This document shows, piece by piece, positions 7,501-13,373 of a stretch of 15,242 nucleotides of DNA (positions within the stretch are counted from its first letter, which is position 1; the number at the start of each line of letters is the position of its first letter). This DNA comes from Synechococcaceae bacterium WB8_1B_136 (GTDB lineage: Bacteria > Cyanobacteriota > Cyanobacteriia > PCC-6307 > Cyanobiaceae). Below the pieces are notes generated by a model. That model ran no database searches. It was not told the origin of the DNA and saw only the letters and a list, made by a program, of their open reading frames with translations. The DNA is taken from contig RGNC01000035.1 in NCBI GenBank assembly GCA_010029175.1, positions 1 through 15,242 on the forward strand. The letters run 5' to 3'. A program made the position numbers and the translations under genes.

Positions 7501-8074
7501 CCCGATCCAGCTGCTCTCGGCCGTGGGGCTGGGCAGCCTGGAGGAGCAGGCCGACAAGGCCCGCGTCAGCGTGGTGGGCATGGTGGCCGGCCTGCGGCCG
7601 GTGACCACCCGCAAGGGCGATCGCATGGCGGTGCTGCAGCTGGAAGACCTCAGCGGCAGCTGTGAGGCGGTGGTGTTCCCCAAAACCTATGCCCGCCTGG
7701 CGGATCACCTGGTGGTGGATGCCCGGCTGTTGATCTGGGCCTCGGTGGACCGCCGCGATGAGCAGGTGCAGCTGATCGTGGATGACTGCCGCGTGATCGA
7801 CGAGCTCAAGTTCCTGATGGTGGAGCTGCAGGCCGAGGAGGCCAGCGACATCAGCGTGCAGCACAAACTGCGGGAGTGCCTCAATCAGCACCGCACCGAC
7901 AAGGATGAGGCGGGCATCCGTGTGCCGGTGGTGGCGCTGGTGCGCCATGCCGACCAGATCCGCTACGTGCGGCTGGGGCACCAGTTCTGCGTGCGCGACA
8001 GCACGGCAGCCCTCAGCACCCTCACGGCCCAGGCCTTCCGCGCCCGGCTCAGCTCGCCGCTGGTGGCCGCTTGA
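4505..8074 (+). CDS. dnaE: DNA polymerase III subunit alpha
   Basis: A 1189-residue C-family replicative polymerase, the catalytic subunit of the chromosomal replisome. Domains in order: PHP domain opening with HNHSDYSLLDGA (15-26); polymerase core with GPGRGSAAGSLVAY; catalytic aspartates 418 and 420 in PDIDTDF and Asp576 in KMDFLGLKN; fingers and tandem HhH region; QGNLF at 933-937, which fits the internal beta-clamp-binding motif; a Gly/Ala-rich linker (about 941-975); and an OB fold (about 1020-1095, VSVVGMVAGL). The site YCFNKSHS (from Tyr766) is uninterrupted, so the split DnaE intein of other cyanobacteria is absent. The start is ambiguous: GTG 4505, ATG 4517 or GTG 4529. The last gives MAFVPLHNHS, which resembles homologues as I recall them. 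The gene converges on the PAM68 gene with 34 bp between stops. Confidence 0.97.
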   Translation: MDAPMPLPVAFVPLHNHSDYSLLDGASQLPAMVKRAEELGMPALALTDHGVMYGAIELLKLCRGTSVKPIIGNEMYVINGSLDDPTPPKKERRYHLVVLARNAIGYRNLVKLTSISHLRGMRGRGIFARACIDKATLSQYSEGLIVATACLGGEIPQAILKGRPDVARDVARWYQQLFGDDFYLEIQDHGSPEDRIVNVEMVRISRELGIPLIATNDAHYLTANDAEAHDALLCVLTGKLVTDEKRLRYTGTEFIKSEQEMLGLFADHLEPEVVAEAVTNTAKVAEKVEDYDILGRYQMPRFPIPEGHTAVSYLRHVSEQGLRDRLGLAEGAGFDPTYGERLDFELQVMEQMGFPTYFLVVWDYIRFARESGIPVGPGRGSAAGSLVAYALGITNIDPVTNGLLFERFLNPERKSMPDIDTDFCIERRGEVIDYVTRRYGEEKVAQIITFNRMTSKAVLKDVARVLDIPYGDADRLAKLIPVVRGKPAKLKEMIGPESPAPEFREKYEADPQVKRWVDMAMRIEGTNKTFGVHAAGVVIASDPLDEVVPLQRNNDGQVITQYFMEDVESMGLLKMDFLGLKNLTMIDKTVDLVEQSSGEKVDPDALPLDDPGTYGLLARGDLEGIFQLESSGMRQIVRDLKPSSLEDISSILALYRPGPLDAGLIPKFINRKHGREVIDFAHAKLEPILQETYGIMVYQEQIMRIAQDLAGYSLGEADLLRRAMGKKKKSEMEKHQSIFVKGATERGVDPKVAEGLFEQMVLFAEYCFNKSHSTAYGAVTYQTAYLKAHYPVAYMAALLTVNAGTTDKVQRYIANCNAMGIEVMPPDVNASGIDFTPVGDRILFGLSAVRNLGDGAIRALIEARQGEGPFRSLADLCDRIPGTTLNRRGLESLIHCGALDGLEPRANRAQLMADLDLILDWASSRARDRASGQGNLFDLLGGGGGAGGGAADATVSTGDLSTAPKAAPVADYPPTEKLRLEKELVGFYLSDHPLKQLTRPIQLLSAVGLGSLEEQADKARVSVVGMVAGLRPVTTRKGDRMAVLQLEDLSGSCEAVVFPKTYARLADHLVVDARLLIWASVDRRDEQVQLIVDDCRVIDELKFLMVELQAEEASDISVQHKLRECLNQHRTDKDEAGIRVPVVALVRHADQIRYVRLGHQFCVRDSTAALSTLTAQAFRARLSSPLVAA

Positions 8075-8137
8075 AGGGTCAGCCCGCGGCCGGAGGCCGC
8101 TTGGCTGCTCACCCCGCGGCCGGCGGCCGCTTGAAGG
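8065..8137. repeat. 30-bp tandem repeat with GCGGCC hairpins at a convergent junction
   Basis: The block GGCCGCTTG recurs at 8065, 8095 and 8125, exactly 30 bp apart, giving about 2.4 units. Copies 1 and 3 share GGCCGCTTGAAGG. Each of the first two units contains GCGGCC, a 3-base spacer and GGCCGC (8086-8100 and 8116-8130), able to form a stable stem. The first unit includes the dnaE stop codon and the third encodes part of the PAM68 C-terminus (FKRP). Two GC hairpins between converging genes could help end both transcripts, but neither strand shows a T run after them. Confidence 0.75.
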
Positions 8138-8483
8138 TGCTGCGCAGGCGGCTGACGTTGACGCCGATCTGCTCGAGGCCCAGCAGGCTGCCGGGGGCGT
8201 CTTCCCAGCTGGCTGAGAGCACGCCGTAGCTCAGGCCCAGCACCCCGAGCAAAAAGAAGCCCCCGGACGTCAGCAGTGTGACGGCGGGGGGAATATCCAG
8301 CAGGCCCCTGCTCACCACCAGATAGCTGGCGATGAACGTGGCCATGCCCAGCAGGGTGGGCAGGCCGGTGGCCAAGGCGATGCGGCGAGCCATGCGGTTG
8401 GCCACGGCAGCGGGAATGCCCTGCTGGGAGGGTTTGCTGAGCTTCCGCTTCTCCTTCTTCTCCCCCAGGCCCTTGCCCGCCAT
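8109..8483 (-). CDS. PAM68-family photosystem II assembly protein (DUF3464)
   Basis: A 124-residue membrane protein. PAM68 proteins (Arabidopsis PAM68, Synechocystis Sll0933) are thylakoid or assembly-membrane factors for early photosystem II assembly. Visible features: a basic N-terminus (GEKKEKRKLSKPSQQGIP), a hydrophobic segment at about 35-57 (ALATGLPTLLGMATFIASYLV), a second at about 66-88, and the family signature GLSYGVLSASWED (83-95) followed by GSLLGLEQIGVNVSRL. The C-terminus KRPPAAG is encoded by the 30-bp repeat. The ATG (8483-8481) lies one base after the rpsO stop, in TGAGATG, so translation is probably coupled to rpsO. The tail of the protein may vary between strains because of the repeat. 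Confidence 0.88.
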   Translation of the reverse strand: MAGKGLGEKKEKRKLSKPSQQGIPAAVANRMARRIALATGLPTLLGMATFIASYLVVSRGLLDIPPAVTLLTSGGFFLLGVLGLSYGVLSASWEDAPGSLLGLEQIGVNVSRLRSTFKRPPAAG

Positions 8484-8484
8484 C

Positions 8485-8754
8485 TCAGCCGCGGATGCCG
8501 AGCTTCTGGATCAGGGTGCTGTAGCGCTGCTCGCTATTGCTGCGCAGGTAGCTGAGCAGGCGCTTGCGGCGGCCGATCATCTTCAGCAGTCCCTGGCGGG
8601 AGGAGAAGTCGTGGATGTTGTTCTGCAGGTGACCGCTCAGCTTGCTGATGCGCTCGCTCAGCATCGCCACCTGGACTTCCACGGAACCGGTGTCGGTGCC
8701 ATGGGTCTGGTGGGTGTTGATCAGTTCCTGCTTCTTGATGGTGTCGAGCGACAT
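8485..8754 (-). CDS. rpsO: 30S ribosomal protein S15
   Basis: An 89-residue S15, the usual length. S15 binds the central domain of 16S rRNA early in small-subunit assembly and contributes to a bridge with the 50S subunit. The sequence begins MSLDTIKKQELINTHQ. It has the S15 core GTDTGSVEVQVAMLSERI (19-36), HLQNNIHDFSSRQGL (42-56) and GRRKRLLSYL (61-70). The ATG at 8754 is chosen because the nine extra upstream residues (MHRQGPTPR) are not family-like. Upstream of the ATG there is only a weak AGGG. It lies 62 bp behind ruvA and one base before the PAM68 gene. S15 often represses its own mRNA in other bacteria, but I do not see a clear operator structure in the 62-bp leader. Confidence 0.97.
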   Translation of the reverse strand: MSLDTIKKQELINTHQTHGTDTGSVEVQVAMLSERISKLSGHLQNNIHDFSSRQGLLKMIGRRKRLLSYLRSNSEQRYSTLIQKLGIRG

Positions 8755-8816
8755 GCGCGGCGTCGGGCCCTGACGGTGCAAACAACCAACTTACCGCCTC
8801 GTGGTCAGCGGGGGAG

Positions 8817-9500
8817 TCAGGCCACCTGGCGGGACAGCCAGCGCAGGCTCTCCCGCAGCCAGACCTCCGCACTGGCCGCCGCCCCGCCATCCTCCTGCTC
8901 CAGCTGGCCTTGGGCCAGCACCGCCCGCAGGGCGCGATTGATCTCCAGGCTCTCGTAGCCCAGGGCGGCGAGGGTGAGCTGCACCTCCTCCCGCACGGCT
9001 GGGGCGGGTCCCAGGTCCGGGCCCGCTGCCGCTGGGCCGTCCAGGTCGCTGAGGTCGTCACCGGCACCATGGGCGGCCCCGAAGCGCTCCTGCAGCCGGG
9101 TGCGCAGCTCCACCGACAGGCGCTCCGCCGTGCGCTTGCCCACCCCCGGTGCCTGGCTGAGCAGGCGCAGATCCCCCTGGATGATCGCCCGCACCAGCTG
9201 CTCGGTGTTCAGGCTGCCCAGCAACCCCAGGGCCATCTGCGGCCCCACGCCGCTCACGGCCACCAGGGAGCGAAACAGATCGCGCTCATGGCGCTCCCGG
9301 AAGCCGTAGAGGGTCCAGCCGTCGTCACGGATGGCGTGATGCACGTGCAGGCTCAGTTCCGTGCCATTGGCAGGCAGCTGATCCCACTGCTGGCGCCCGA
9401 TCTGCAGTTCGTAGCCCACCCCGTGGCACACCAGCAGCAGCCCGCAGCGGTTGTTCTGTTGCCAGCGATCGGCGAGTTGCCCTTGCAGCCAGCCGATCAT
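8817..9500 (-). CDS. ruvA: Holliday junction branch migration complex subunit RuvA
   Basis: A 227-residue protein. RuvA tetramers bind four-way DNA junctions and load the RuvB motor for branch migration in recombination and repair. Domain I is the OB fold beginning MIGWLQGQLAD. The acidic pin that separates strands is Asp59-Asp60 in the loop before GWTLYGF. Domain II carries two helix-hairpin-helix motifs, VSGVGPQMALGLL (82-94) and APGVGKRTAERL (117-128). A flexible Ala/Gly/Pro/Asp-rich linker (about 150-175) leads to domain III (about 178-227), which contacts RuvB. It is slightly longer than the E. coli protein (203) because of this linker. The ATG at 9500 gives the conserved MIG start; an upstream in-frame start would add GGNARAP. 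ruvB is not in the window. Confidence 0.96.
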   Translation of the reverse strand: MIGWLQGQLADRWQQNNRCGLLLVCHGVGYELQIGRQQWDQLPANGTELSLHVHHAIRDDGWTLYGFRERHERDLFRSLVAVSGVGPQMALGLLGSLNTEQLVRAIIQGDLRLLSQAPGVGKRTAERLSVELRTRLQERFGAAHGAGDDLSDLDGPAAAGPDLGPAPAVREEVQLTLAALGYESLEINRALRAVLAQGQLEQEDGGAAASAEVWLRESLRWLSRQVA

Positions 9501-9525
9501 GGGGGCACGCGCATTGCCCCCCATG
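9498..9525. promoter_or_regulatory. Interrupted palindrome joining two divergent start codons
   Basis: The left arm CATGGGGGCA (9498-9507) and the right arm TGCCCCCCATG (9515-9525) are inverted copies apart from one extra C, with a 7-base centre. The outermost triplets are the ruvA ATG on the minus strand and the lipoprotein ATG on the plus strand. Each start is therefore preceded by a C-rich run and has no Shine-Dalgarno. The arrangement would suit a shared operator or an RNA hairpin at the starts, but it may also be chance in GC-rich DNA. Confidence 0.45.
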
Positions 9526-9990
9526 CTGCCCGGTCTGACAACCCCGGCTTTTCTGCGGCGCCCCCTGGCCGGCCTCTGCGCCCTGCTGCTCAGCCTGGTG
9601 CTGGGCCTGGGGCTGGTGGGTTGCGGCGGTCCGGGTCAGCCATCCCAGAAGGTCCTGCTCTCGGCCCTGGCCCTGCAGATCGACCTCACCCAGCGCTCCA
9701 TCGCCCAGGCCCTCAGCCTCGACGCCACCGGCGCACCGGTGGTGAGCCGCGTGCGGGTGGAAGCGCAGCAGCCGGTGTTGATCGGTGGGGCCAAGGGGGT
9801 CCACCTCAGCGGCCGGTTCGACTGGCGCCTGGCGGGCGATCCAATCCGGGTGGACAGCGGTTTCGATCTCTACCTGCAACGGGGCGAGCGCGGCCAGAGC
9901 TGGCGCTTGGCCCAGCCCAGCGGCAGCGCCGATGGCACCAACCAGGACTGGCTCACTTACCCCCTGCCGTTGAAGGGGGAGAGCGCCTGA
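9523..9990 (+). CDS. Predicted lipoprotein of unknown function
   Basis: A 155-residue protein with an N-terminal lipoprotein signal: basic residues (FLRRP, 10-14), a long hydrophobic core (LAGLCALLLSLVLGLGL) and the lipobox LVGC, placing the lipidated Cys at position 34. The mature part starts CGGPGQPSQKVLL. It contains an amphipathic helix (LLSALALQIDLTQRSIAQAL), then alternating strands such as SRVRVEAQQPVLI and VHLSGRFDWRLAGDPIRVD, ending in a Trp-containing segment (SWRLAQPSG, DWLTYPLPLKG). I do not recognise the family. The short strand-rich body suggests a small beta domain outside the cytoplasmic membrane. ATG at 9523 is preferred because it gives a compact signal; ATG 9499 would overlap the ruvA start. 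The 3' end overlaps the EamA gene by 38 bp in antisense. Confidence 0.7.
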   Translation: MLPGLTTPAFLRRPLAGLCALLLSLVLGLGLVGCGGPGQPSQKVLLSALALQIDLTQRSIAQALSLDATGAPVVSRVRVEAQQPVLIGGAKGVHLSGRFDWRLAGDPIRVDSGFDLYLQRGERGQSWRLAQPSGSADGTNQDWLTYPLPLKGESA

Positions 9991-10870
9991 GGCTGAGCAG
10001 CGTCGCCCCCAGCACCAGCGCTGCCGCCAGGGCGGTATCGGGGTCGGGCGTTTCGTGGAAGAACCACCAGCCCCACAGCCCCGCCAGCGGCACCTGCCCG
10101 TAACTGAGGGCCGTGGCCCGGGCCGCAGGCATGCCCAGCAGCCCCTTGGTGATGCCGATCTGCCCCAGCTGGGTGAACAGTCCCACCCCCAGCAGGGCCA
10201 GCAACTCCCAGGCGGTGGGCAGCAGCGGTGCCGCCAGCACCAGCGGCGCGGTGAGCACCAGCCCCACCAGGGGGAAATAGAACACGATCACCAGCGGGTG
10301 CTCGCTTCTGCCCAGGGCCCGCACGCTCACATAGGCCAGGGCGGAGAGCAGGGAGCCGCCGATGGCCAGGGCCACCCCCAGCAGCGGCAGGCTGCCCTGG
10401 TGCGGCCCCTGCAGCGGGCCCAGCAGGCCCGAGAGATCACCGGGGCTGGTGAGCACCAGCACCCCCAGCCAGCCCAGCAGCGCCGCCACCAGGATCCGCG
10501 GCGTCAGCCGCTCCCCCAGCAGCAGCCAGGCCAGCAGCGCCGTGAAGGTGGGATGGAGGTATTGCAGCACCGTGGCGGGCGCCAGGGGCAGCAGCGCCAG
10601 GGCGGCGAATACGCACAGCAGGGCGCCGGTGCCGATCACACCCCTCAGGATCAGCAGTGCCCGGCGTTGGCCCCAGGGGGAGAGCCCCGCCTGCCGCAGC
10701 ATCGCCAGGCTGAGCGCCAGGCTCACCACCGAGCGGGCCAGCACGATCTCCGCCACCGGCAGCCGCGTGCCCACCGCCTTCACGCACACCCCCATCAGGC
10801 TGAAACTGAGGGCGCTGGAGAGCATCCACAGGGCAGCCCTGCCATCCTGTTGAGCACCCAGGCCCCGCAC
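9953..10870 (-). CDS. EamA/DMT-superfamily permease
   Basis: About 305 residues, almost entirely hydrophobic, with roughly ten transmembrane helices arranged as two EamA repeats. The first begins AALWMLSSALSFSLMGVCVKAVG. PATVLQYLHPTFTALLAWLLLGE marks the end of repeat 1, a typical EamA signature ending in GE. Repeat 2 starts near LLGVALAIGGSLLSALAYVSVR and ends with FFHETPDPDTALAAALVLGATLL. The family exports or imports small metabolites such as amino acids or nucleotide-like compounds, but the substrate cannot be read from sequence. The start is uncertain. GTG at 10870 keeps the first helix intact and lies one base from the dnaG GTG; ATG at 10825 would cut into helix 1. Its stop overlaps the lipoprotein gene by 38 bp. 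Confidence 0.85.
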   Translation of the reverse strand: MRGLGAQQDGRAALWMLSSALSFSLMGVCVKAVGTRLPVAEIVLARSVVSLALSLAMLRQAGLSPWGQRRALLILRGVIGTGALLCVFAALALLPLAPATVLQYLHPTFTALLAWLLLGERLTPRILVAALLGWLGVLVLTSPGDLSGLLGPLQGPHQGSLPLLGVALAIGGSLLSALAYVSVRALGRSEHPLVIVFYFPLVGLVLTAPLVLAAPLLPTAWELLALLGVGLFTQLGQIGITKGLLGMPAARATALSYGQVPLAGLWGWWFFHETPDPDTALAAALVLGATLLSLRRSPPSTAGGK

Positions 10871-10871
10871 T

Positions 10872-12971
10872 GTGTCAGCCCCCCGCCTCCATCCCCGCAC
10901 GATCGAGGCCGTCAAGGAACGCGCTGACATCGTCGATGTGGTGGGCGAGCACGTGGTGCTCAAGAAAAAGGGGCGGGAGTTCGTTGGGATCTGTCCCTTC
11001 CACGACGACAAGTCGCCGTCGATGACGGTGTCTCCGGCCAAGCAGTTCTACTACTGCTTCTCCTGCGGGGCCGGCGGCAACGCCATCAAGTTCCTGATGG
11101 AGTTGCAGCGCAACAGCTTCAGCGATGTGGTGCTGGAGCTGGCCCGCAAGTATCAACTGCCGATCGAGACCCTTGAAGGTCCGCAGCAGGAGCGCCTGCG
11201 CCAGCAGCTCTCGCGCCGCGACCAGCTGATGAAGGCCCTGGCCCTGGCGGCGGGCTGGTTTCGGGCCCAGCTGCGCAGCCCCGAGGGGGCCGCTGCCCTG
11301 GCCTATCTCAGGCAGGACCGCGGACTGAGCGAGACCACCCTCGAGGGCTTTGGACTGGGCTACGCCCCCGACCGCTGGGATGGCCTGCTCAGCCACCTGG
11401 GGCAGGTGGAGGGTCTGGCTCCGGAGCTGCTGGAGGCCGCGGGCCTGGTGGTGCCCCGCAAGGGGGGGGATGGCTTCTACGACCGCTTCCGCCATCGGGT
11501 GATGGTGCCGATCAGCGATCGCCAGGGCCGGATCATCGGCTTCGGTGGCCGCAGCCTCGACGGCGCCGAGCCCAAGTATCTGAACTCCCCGGAAACGGAG
11601 GTGTTTGAGAAGGGCAAGCACCTGTTCGGCCTCGACAAGGCCGTGAACGCCATCCGCAAGGACGACCGGGCGGTGGTGGTGGAGGGCTATTTCGATGTGA
11701 TCGCCCTGCATGCCGCCGGCATCACCAATGCGGTGGCGGCTCTGGGCACGGCCCTCAGCAGCCAGCAGATCACCCAGCTGTGCCGCTGTTGCGACAGCAA
11801 GCGGCTGATCCTCAACTTCGACACCGACGGCGCCGGCGTGCGCGCCGCCCAGCGGGCCATCGGCGAGGTGGAGCAGCTGGCCCTTCAGGGCCAGCTGGAG
11901 CTGCGGGTGCTGCACCTGCCTGCTGGCAAGGACCCGGACGAGTTCCTCAAGCAGCACGGCGCCGGCGACTACCGCTCGCTGCTGGATCAAGCCCCTCTCT
12001 GGCTCGACTGGCAGATCGATCAGGTGCTCGAGGGCCGCGACCTGGCCCGGGTGGACCAGTTCCAGCAGGCCGTCACCGCCCTGGTGGCGTTGCTGGGCAA
12101 GCTGCCCCAGAGCGCCGTGCGCTCCCGCTACCTGCAGCAGGTGGCCGAGCGCCTCAGCGGCGGCCAGGCCCGGCTGGCGCTGCAGCTGGAAGACGACCTG
12201 CGCCAGCAGGTGAAGGGCCAGCGCTGGCACGGGCGCTCCCAGAAGTGGGAGCAGCCGGGGGAGGCGGGCCTGCGGGAGCGGGCGGAAGCCGAGCTGTTGC
12301 GCCTCTATCTGCACTGTCCCAGCCACCGGGGCGCCATCCGCGCCGAACTGCGGCGGCGGGAGCTCGACGACTTCGCCCTCTCCCACCACCGCCAGCTCTG
12401 GGCGGCGATCGGCGCCCTGGAGGAGGACAACCTGGGGGCGGGCCGCCTGGAGGCGATCAACCGCGGCACCGATCCCGGCGCTGAGCTGGCGGATCTGGAT
12501 CTGCCGCGGCTGCTCGGTGATCAGCTGCTGGTGGAGCAGAGTGTGCTGCTCACCCGGCTGACGCCGCTGCTGGAGCCCACGGAGGTGCAGCGGATGGCCC
12601 TCTCCCAGCCCCTGCTGCAGTTGCGCGGCGCCACGGCGGCCCTGGAGCGCCAGCGCAGCCTCAAGCGCTGCCGCCACCTGCTCAATGCCTGGAGCAGCCA
12701 GCGGCTGGAAACGCTCGAGCGCTGCATCGCGCGGCTGCTGCTGGAGACGGAGACCAGCCCTGCTGCCGCTGCGCCGGATCCGCTGCTGCCCGCCGGCCTG
12801 GACATGGAGACCCGCATCGAGGCGATGTTCGCGGAGCTCAACAGCGACGCCCTCAAGTTCCAGGCGCTCTACTACAACGAGCGCAAGCACATGGCCCATC
12901 TCGATGCCCAGCGCCGTGCCGGTTATGAGGAGGTTCTGCAGGGTGTTGATTCCGAGCCGCTCTCGGCCTGA
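10872..12971 (+). CDS. dnaG: DNA primase
   Basis: A 699-residue bacterial primase that makes the RNA primers for replication and is recruited by the DnaB helicase. Domains: an N-terminal CHC2 zinc-binding domain with Cys41, His44, Cys62 and Cys65 (CPFHDDKSPS, YYCFSCGAGGNAIKF); the RNA-polymerase core including RHRVMVPISDRQGRIIGFGGR; and the Toprim fold with Glu271 in VVEGYFDVIAL and Asp317/Asp319 in NFDTDGAG. A long Leu/Gln/Arg-rich C-terminal part (about 430-699) includes the helicase-interaction region. It is somewhat longer than E. coli DnaG (581), mainly at the C-terminus. The GTG at 10872 gives MSAPRLHPRTIEAVKERADIVDVV, which fits the family start. No Shine-Dalgarno is seen, and the start abuts the divergent permease. 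A G8 run (11462-11469) lies inside the gene. Confidence 0.97.
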   Translation: MSAPRLHPRTIEAVKERADIVDVVGEHVVLKKKGREFVGICPFHDDKSPSMTVSPAKQFYYCFSCGAGGNAIKFLMELQRNSFSDVVLELARKYQLPIETLEGPQQERLRQQLSRRDQLMKALALAAGWFRAQLRSPEGAAALAYLRQDRGLSETTLEGFGLGYAPDRWDGLLSHLGQVEGLAPELLEAAGLVVPRKGGDGFYDRFRHRVMVPISDRQGRIIGFGGRSLDGAEPKYLNSPETEVFEKGKHLFGLDKAVNAIRKDDRAVVVEGYFDVIALHAAGITNAVAALGTALSSQQITQLCRCCDSKRLILNFDTDGAGVRAAQRAIGEVEQLALQGQLELRVLHLPAGKDPDEFLKQHGAGDYRSLLDQAPLWLDWQIDQVLEGRDLARVDQFQQAVTALVALLGKLPQSAVRSRYLQQVAERLSGGQARLALQLEDDLRQQVKGQRWHGRSQKWEQPGEAGLRERAEAELLRLYLHCPSHRGAIRAELRRRELDDFALSHHRQLWAAIGALEEDNLGAGRLEAINRGTDPGAELADLDLPRLLGDQLLVEQSVLLTRLTPLLEPTEVQRMALSQPLLQLRGATAALERQRSLKRCRHLLNAWSSQRLETLERCIARLLLETETSPAAAAPDPLLPAGLDMETRIEAMFAELNSDALKFQALYYNERKHMAHLDAQRRAGYEEVLQGVDSEPLSA

Positions 12972-13070
12972 GGCCCGGATGTGGCGGCTTCGCCAGCTCC
13001 GGCTCCGGCCGCCCGCTGCCCCCCGGCCCCGGCAGATCGGTTAAGACGTTCCCATGCCTGCCGTGTCCTG

Positions 13071-13355
13071 ATGCCTTTCCGGCTCCGTTTGTTTGCCCCT
13101 GTGTTGCTGGTGGCCGCCAGCGCCCTTGCTGTTCTGCCGGCCAAAGCGGGAGCCAGCATCCGCGATCAACTGATCAACCACTACTGCAGCCAGGCCATGG
13201 CCGAGGAATTCACCAAGTCCGGCAAAACGCCCCCGGCCGGCATGGTGGCCTTCACCTGCGGCTGCGTGGTGCAGCAGGTGGATGCAAAGGTCTCGATCGA
13301 CGAGGCCAAGACCGTCTGCAGGCAGCAGGCGATCCAGAAGTACGGCGCCATCTGA
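13071..13355 (+). CDS. Small exported four-cysteine protein, unknown function
   Basis: A 94-residue protein with a clear Sec signal peptide: basic start (MPFRLRLF), hydrophobic core (APVLLVAASALAVL) and an AxA-type site (PAKA-GA, cleavage after about residue 26). The mature part of about 68 residues has four cysteines: Cys39 (NHYCSQAMAEEF), Cys63 and Cys65 (FTCGCVVQQV) and Cys83 (KTVCRQQAIQKYG). The spacing suggests one or two disulfides or a metal site in the periplasm or lumen, which is an inference. I recall similar proteins in picocyanobacteria but know no assigned function. ATG 13071 is chosen because the signal peptide begins there. The 99 bp after dnaG shows no recognisable terminator or gene. 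It converges on umuC with 18 bp between the stop codons. Confidence 0.75.
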   Translation: MPFRLRLFAPVLLVAASALAVLPAKAGASIRDQLINHYCSQAMAEEFTKSGKTPPAGMVAFTCGCVVQQVDAKVSIDEAKTVCRQQAIQKYGAI

Positions 13356-13373
13356 CCCCCCGCCCCTGCGTGC

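Noticed and set aside
6431..7981. 516-residue antisense frame opposite dnaE
   Set aside because: His/Gln/Leu-rich shadow composition, no recognisable domain, and entirely inside dnaE.
8086..8130. Intrinsic terminator pair between dnaE and PAM68
   Set aside because: The GCGGCC stems are strong, but no T run follows on either strand, so only a repeat is called.
8910..10103. 397-residue plus-strand frame over ruvA and the lipoprotein gene
   Set aside because: Crosses two better-supported genes in other frames and has Gln/Gly/Pro/Arg shadow composition with no domain.
10055..10927. 290-residue Gln/His-rich plus-strand frame
   Set aside because: Antisense of the hydrophobic EamA helices: leucine and alanine codons read in reverse give Gln, His and Gly. 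The permease is clearly the real gene.
10875..12899. 674-residue antisense frame opposite dnaG
   Set aside because: Covers nearly all of dnaG and shows only Leu/Gln/His-rich shadow sequence; dnaG has zinc and Toprim motifs.
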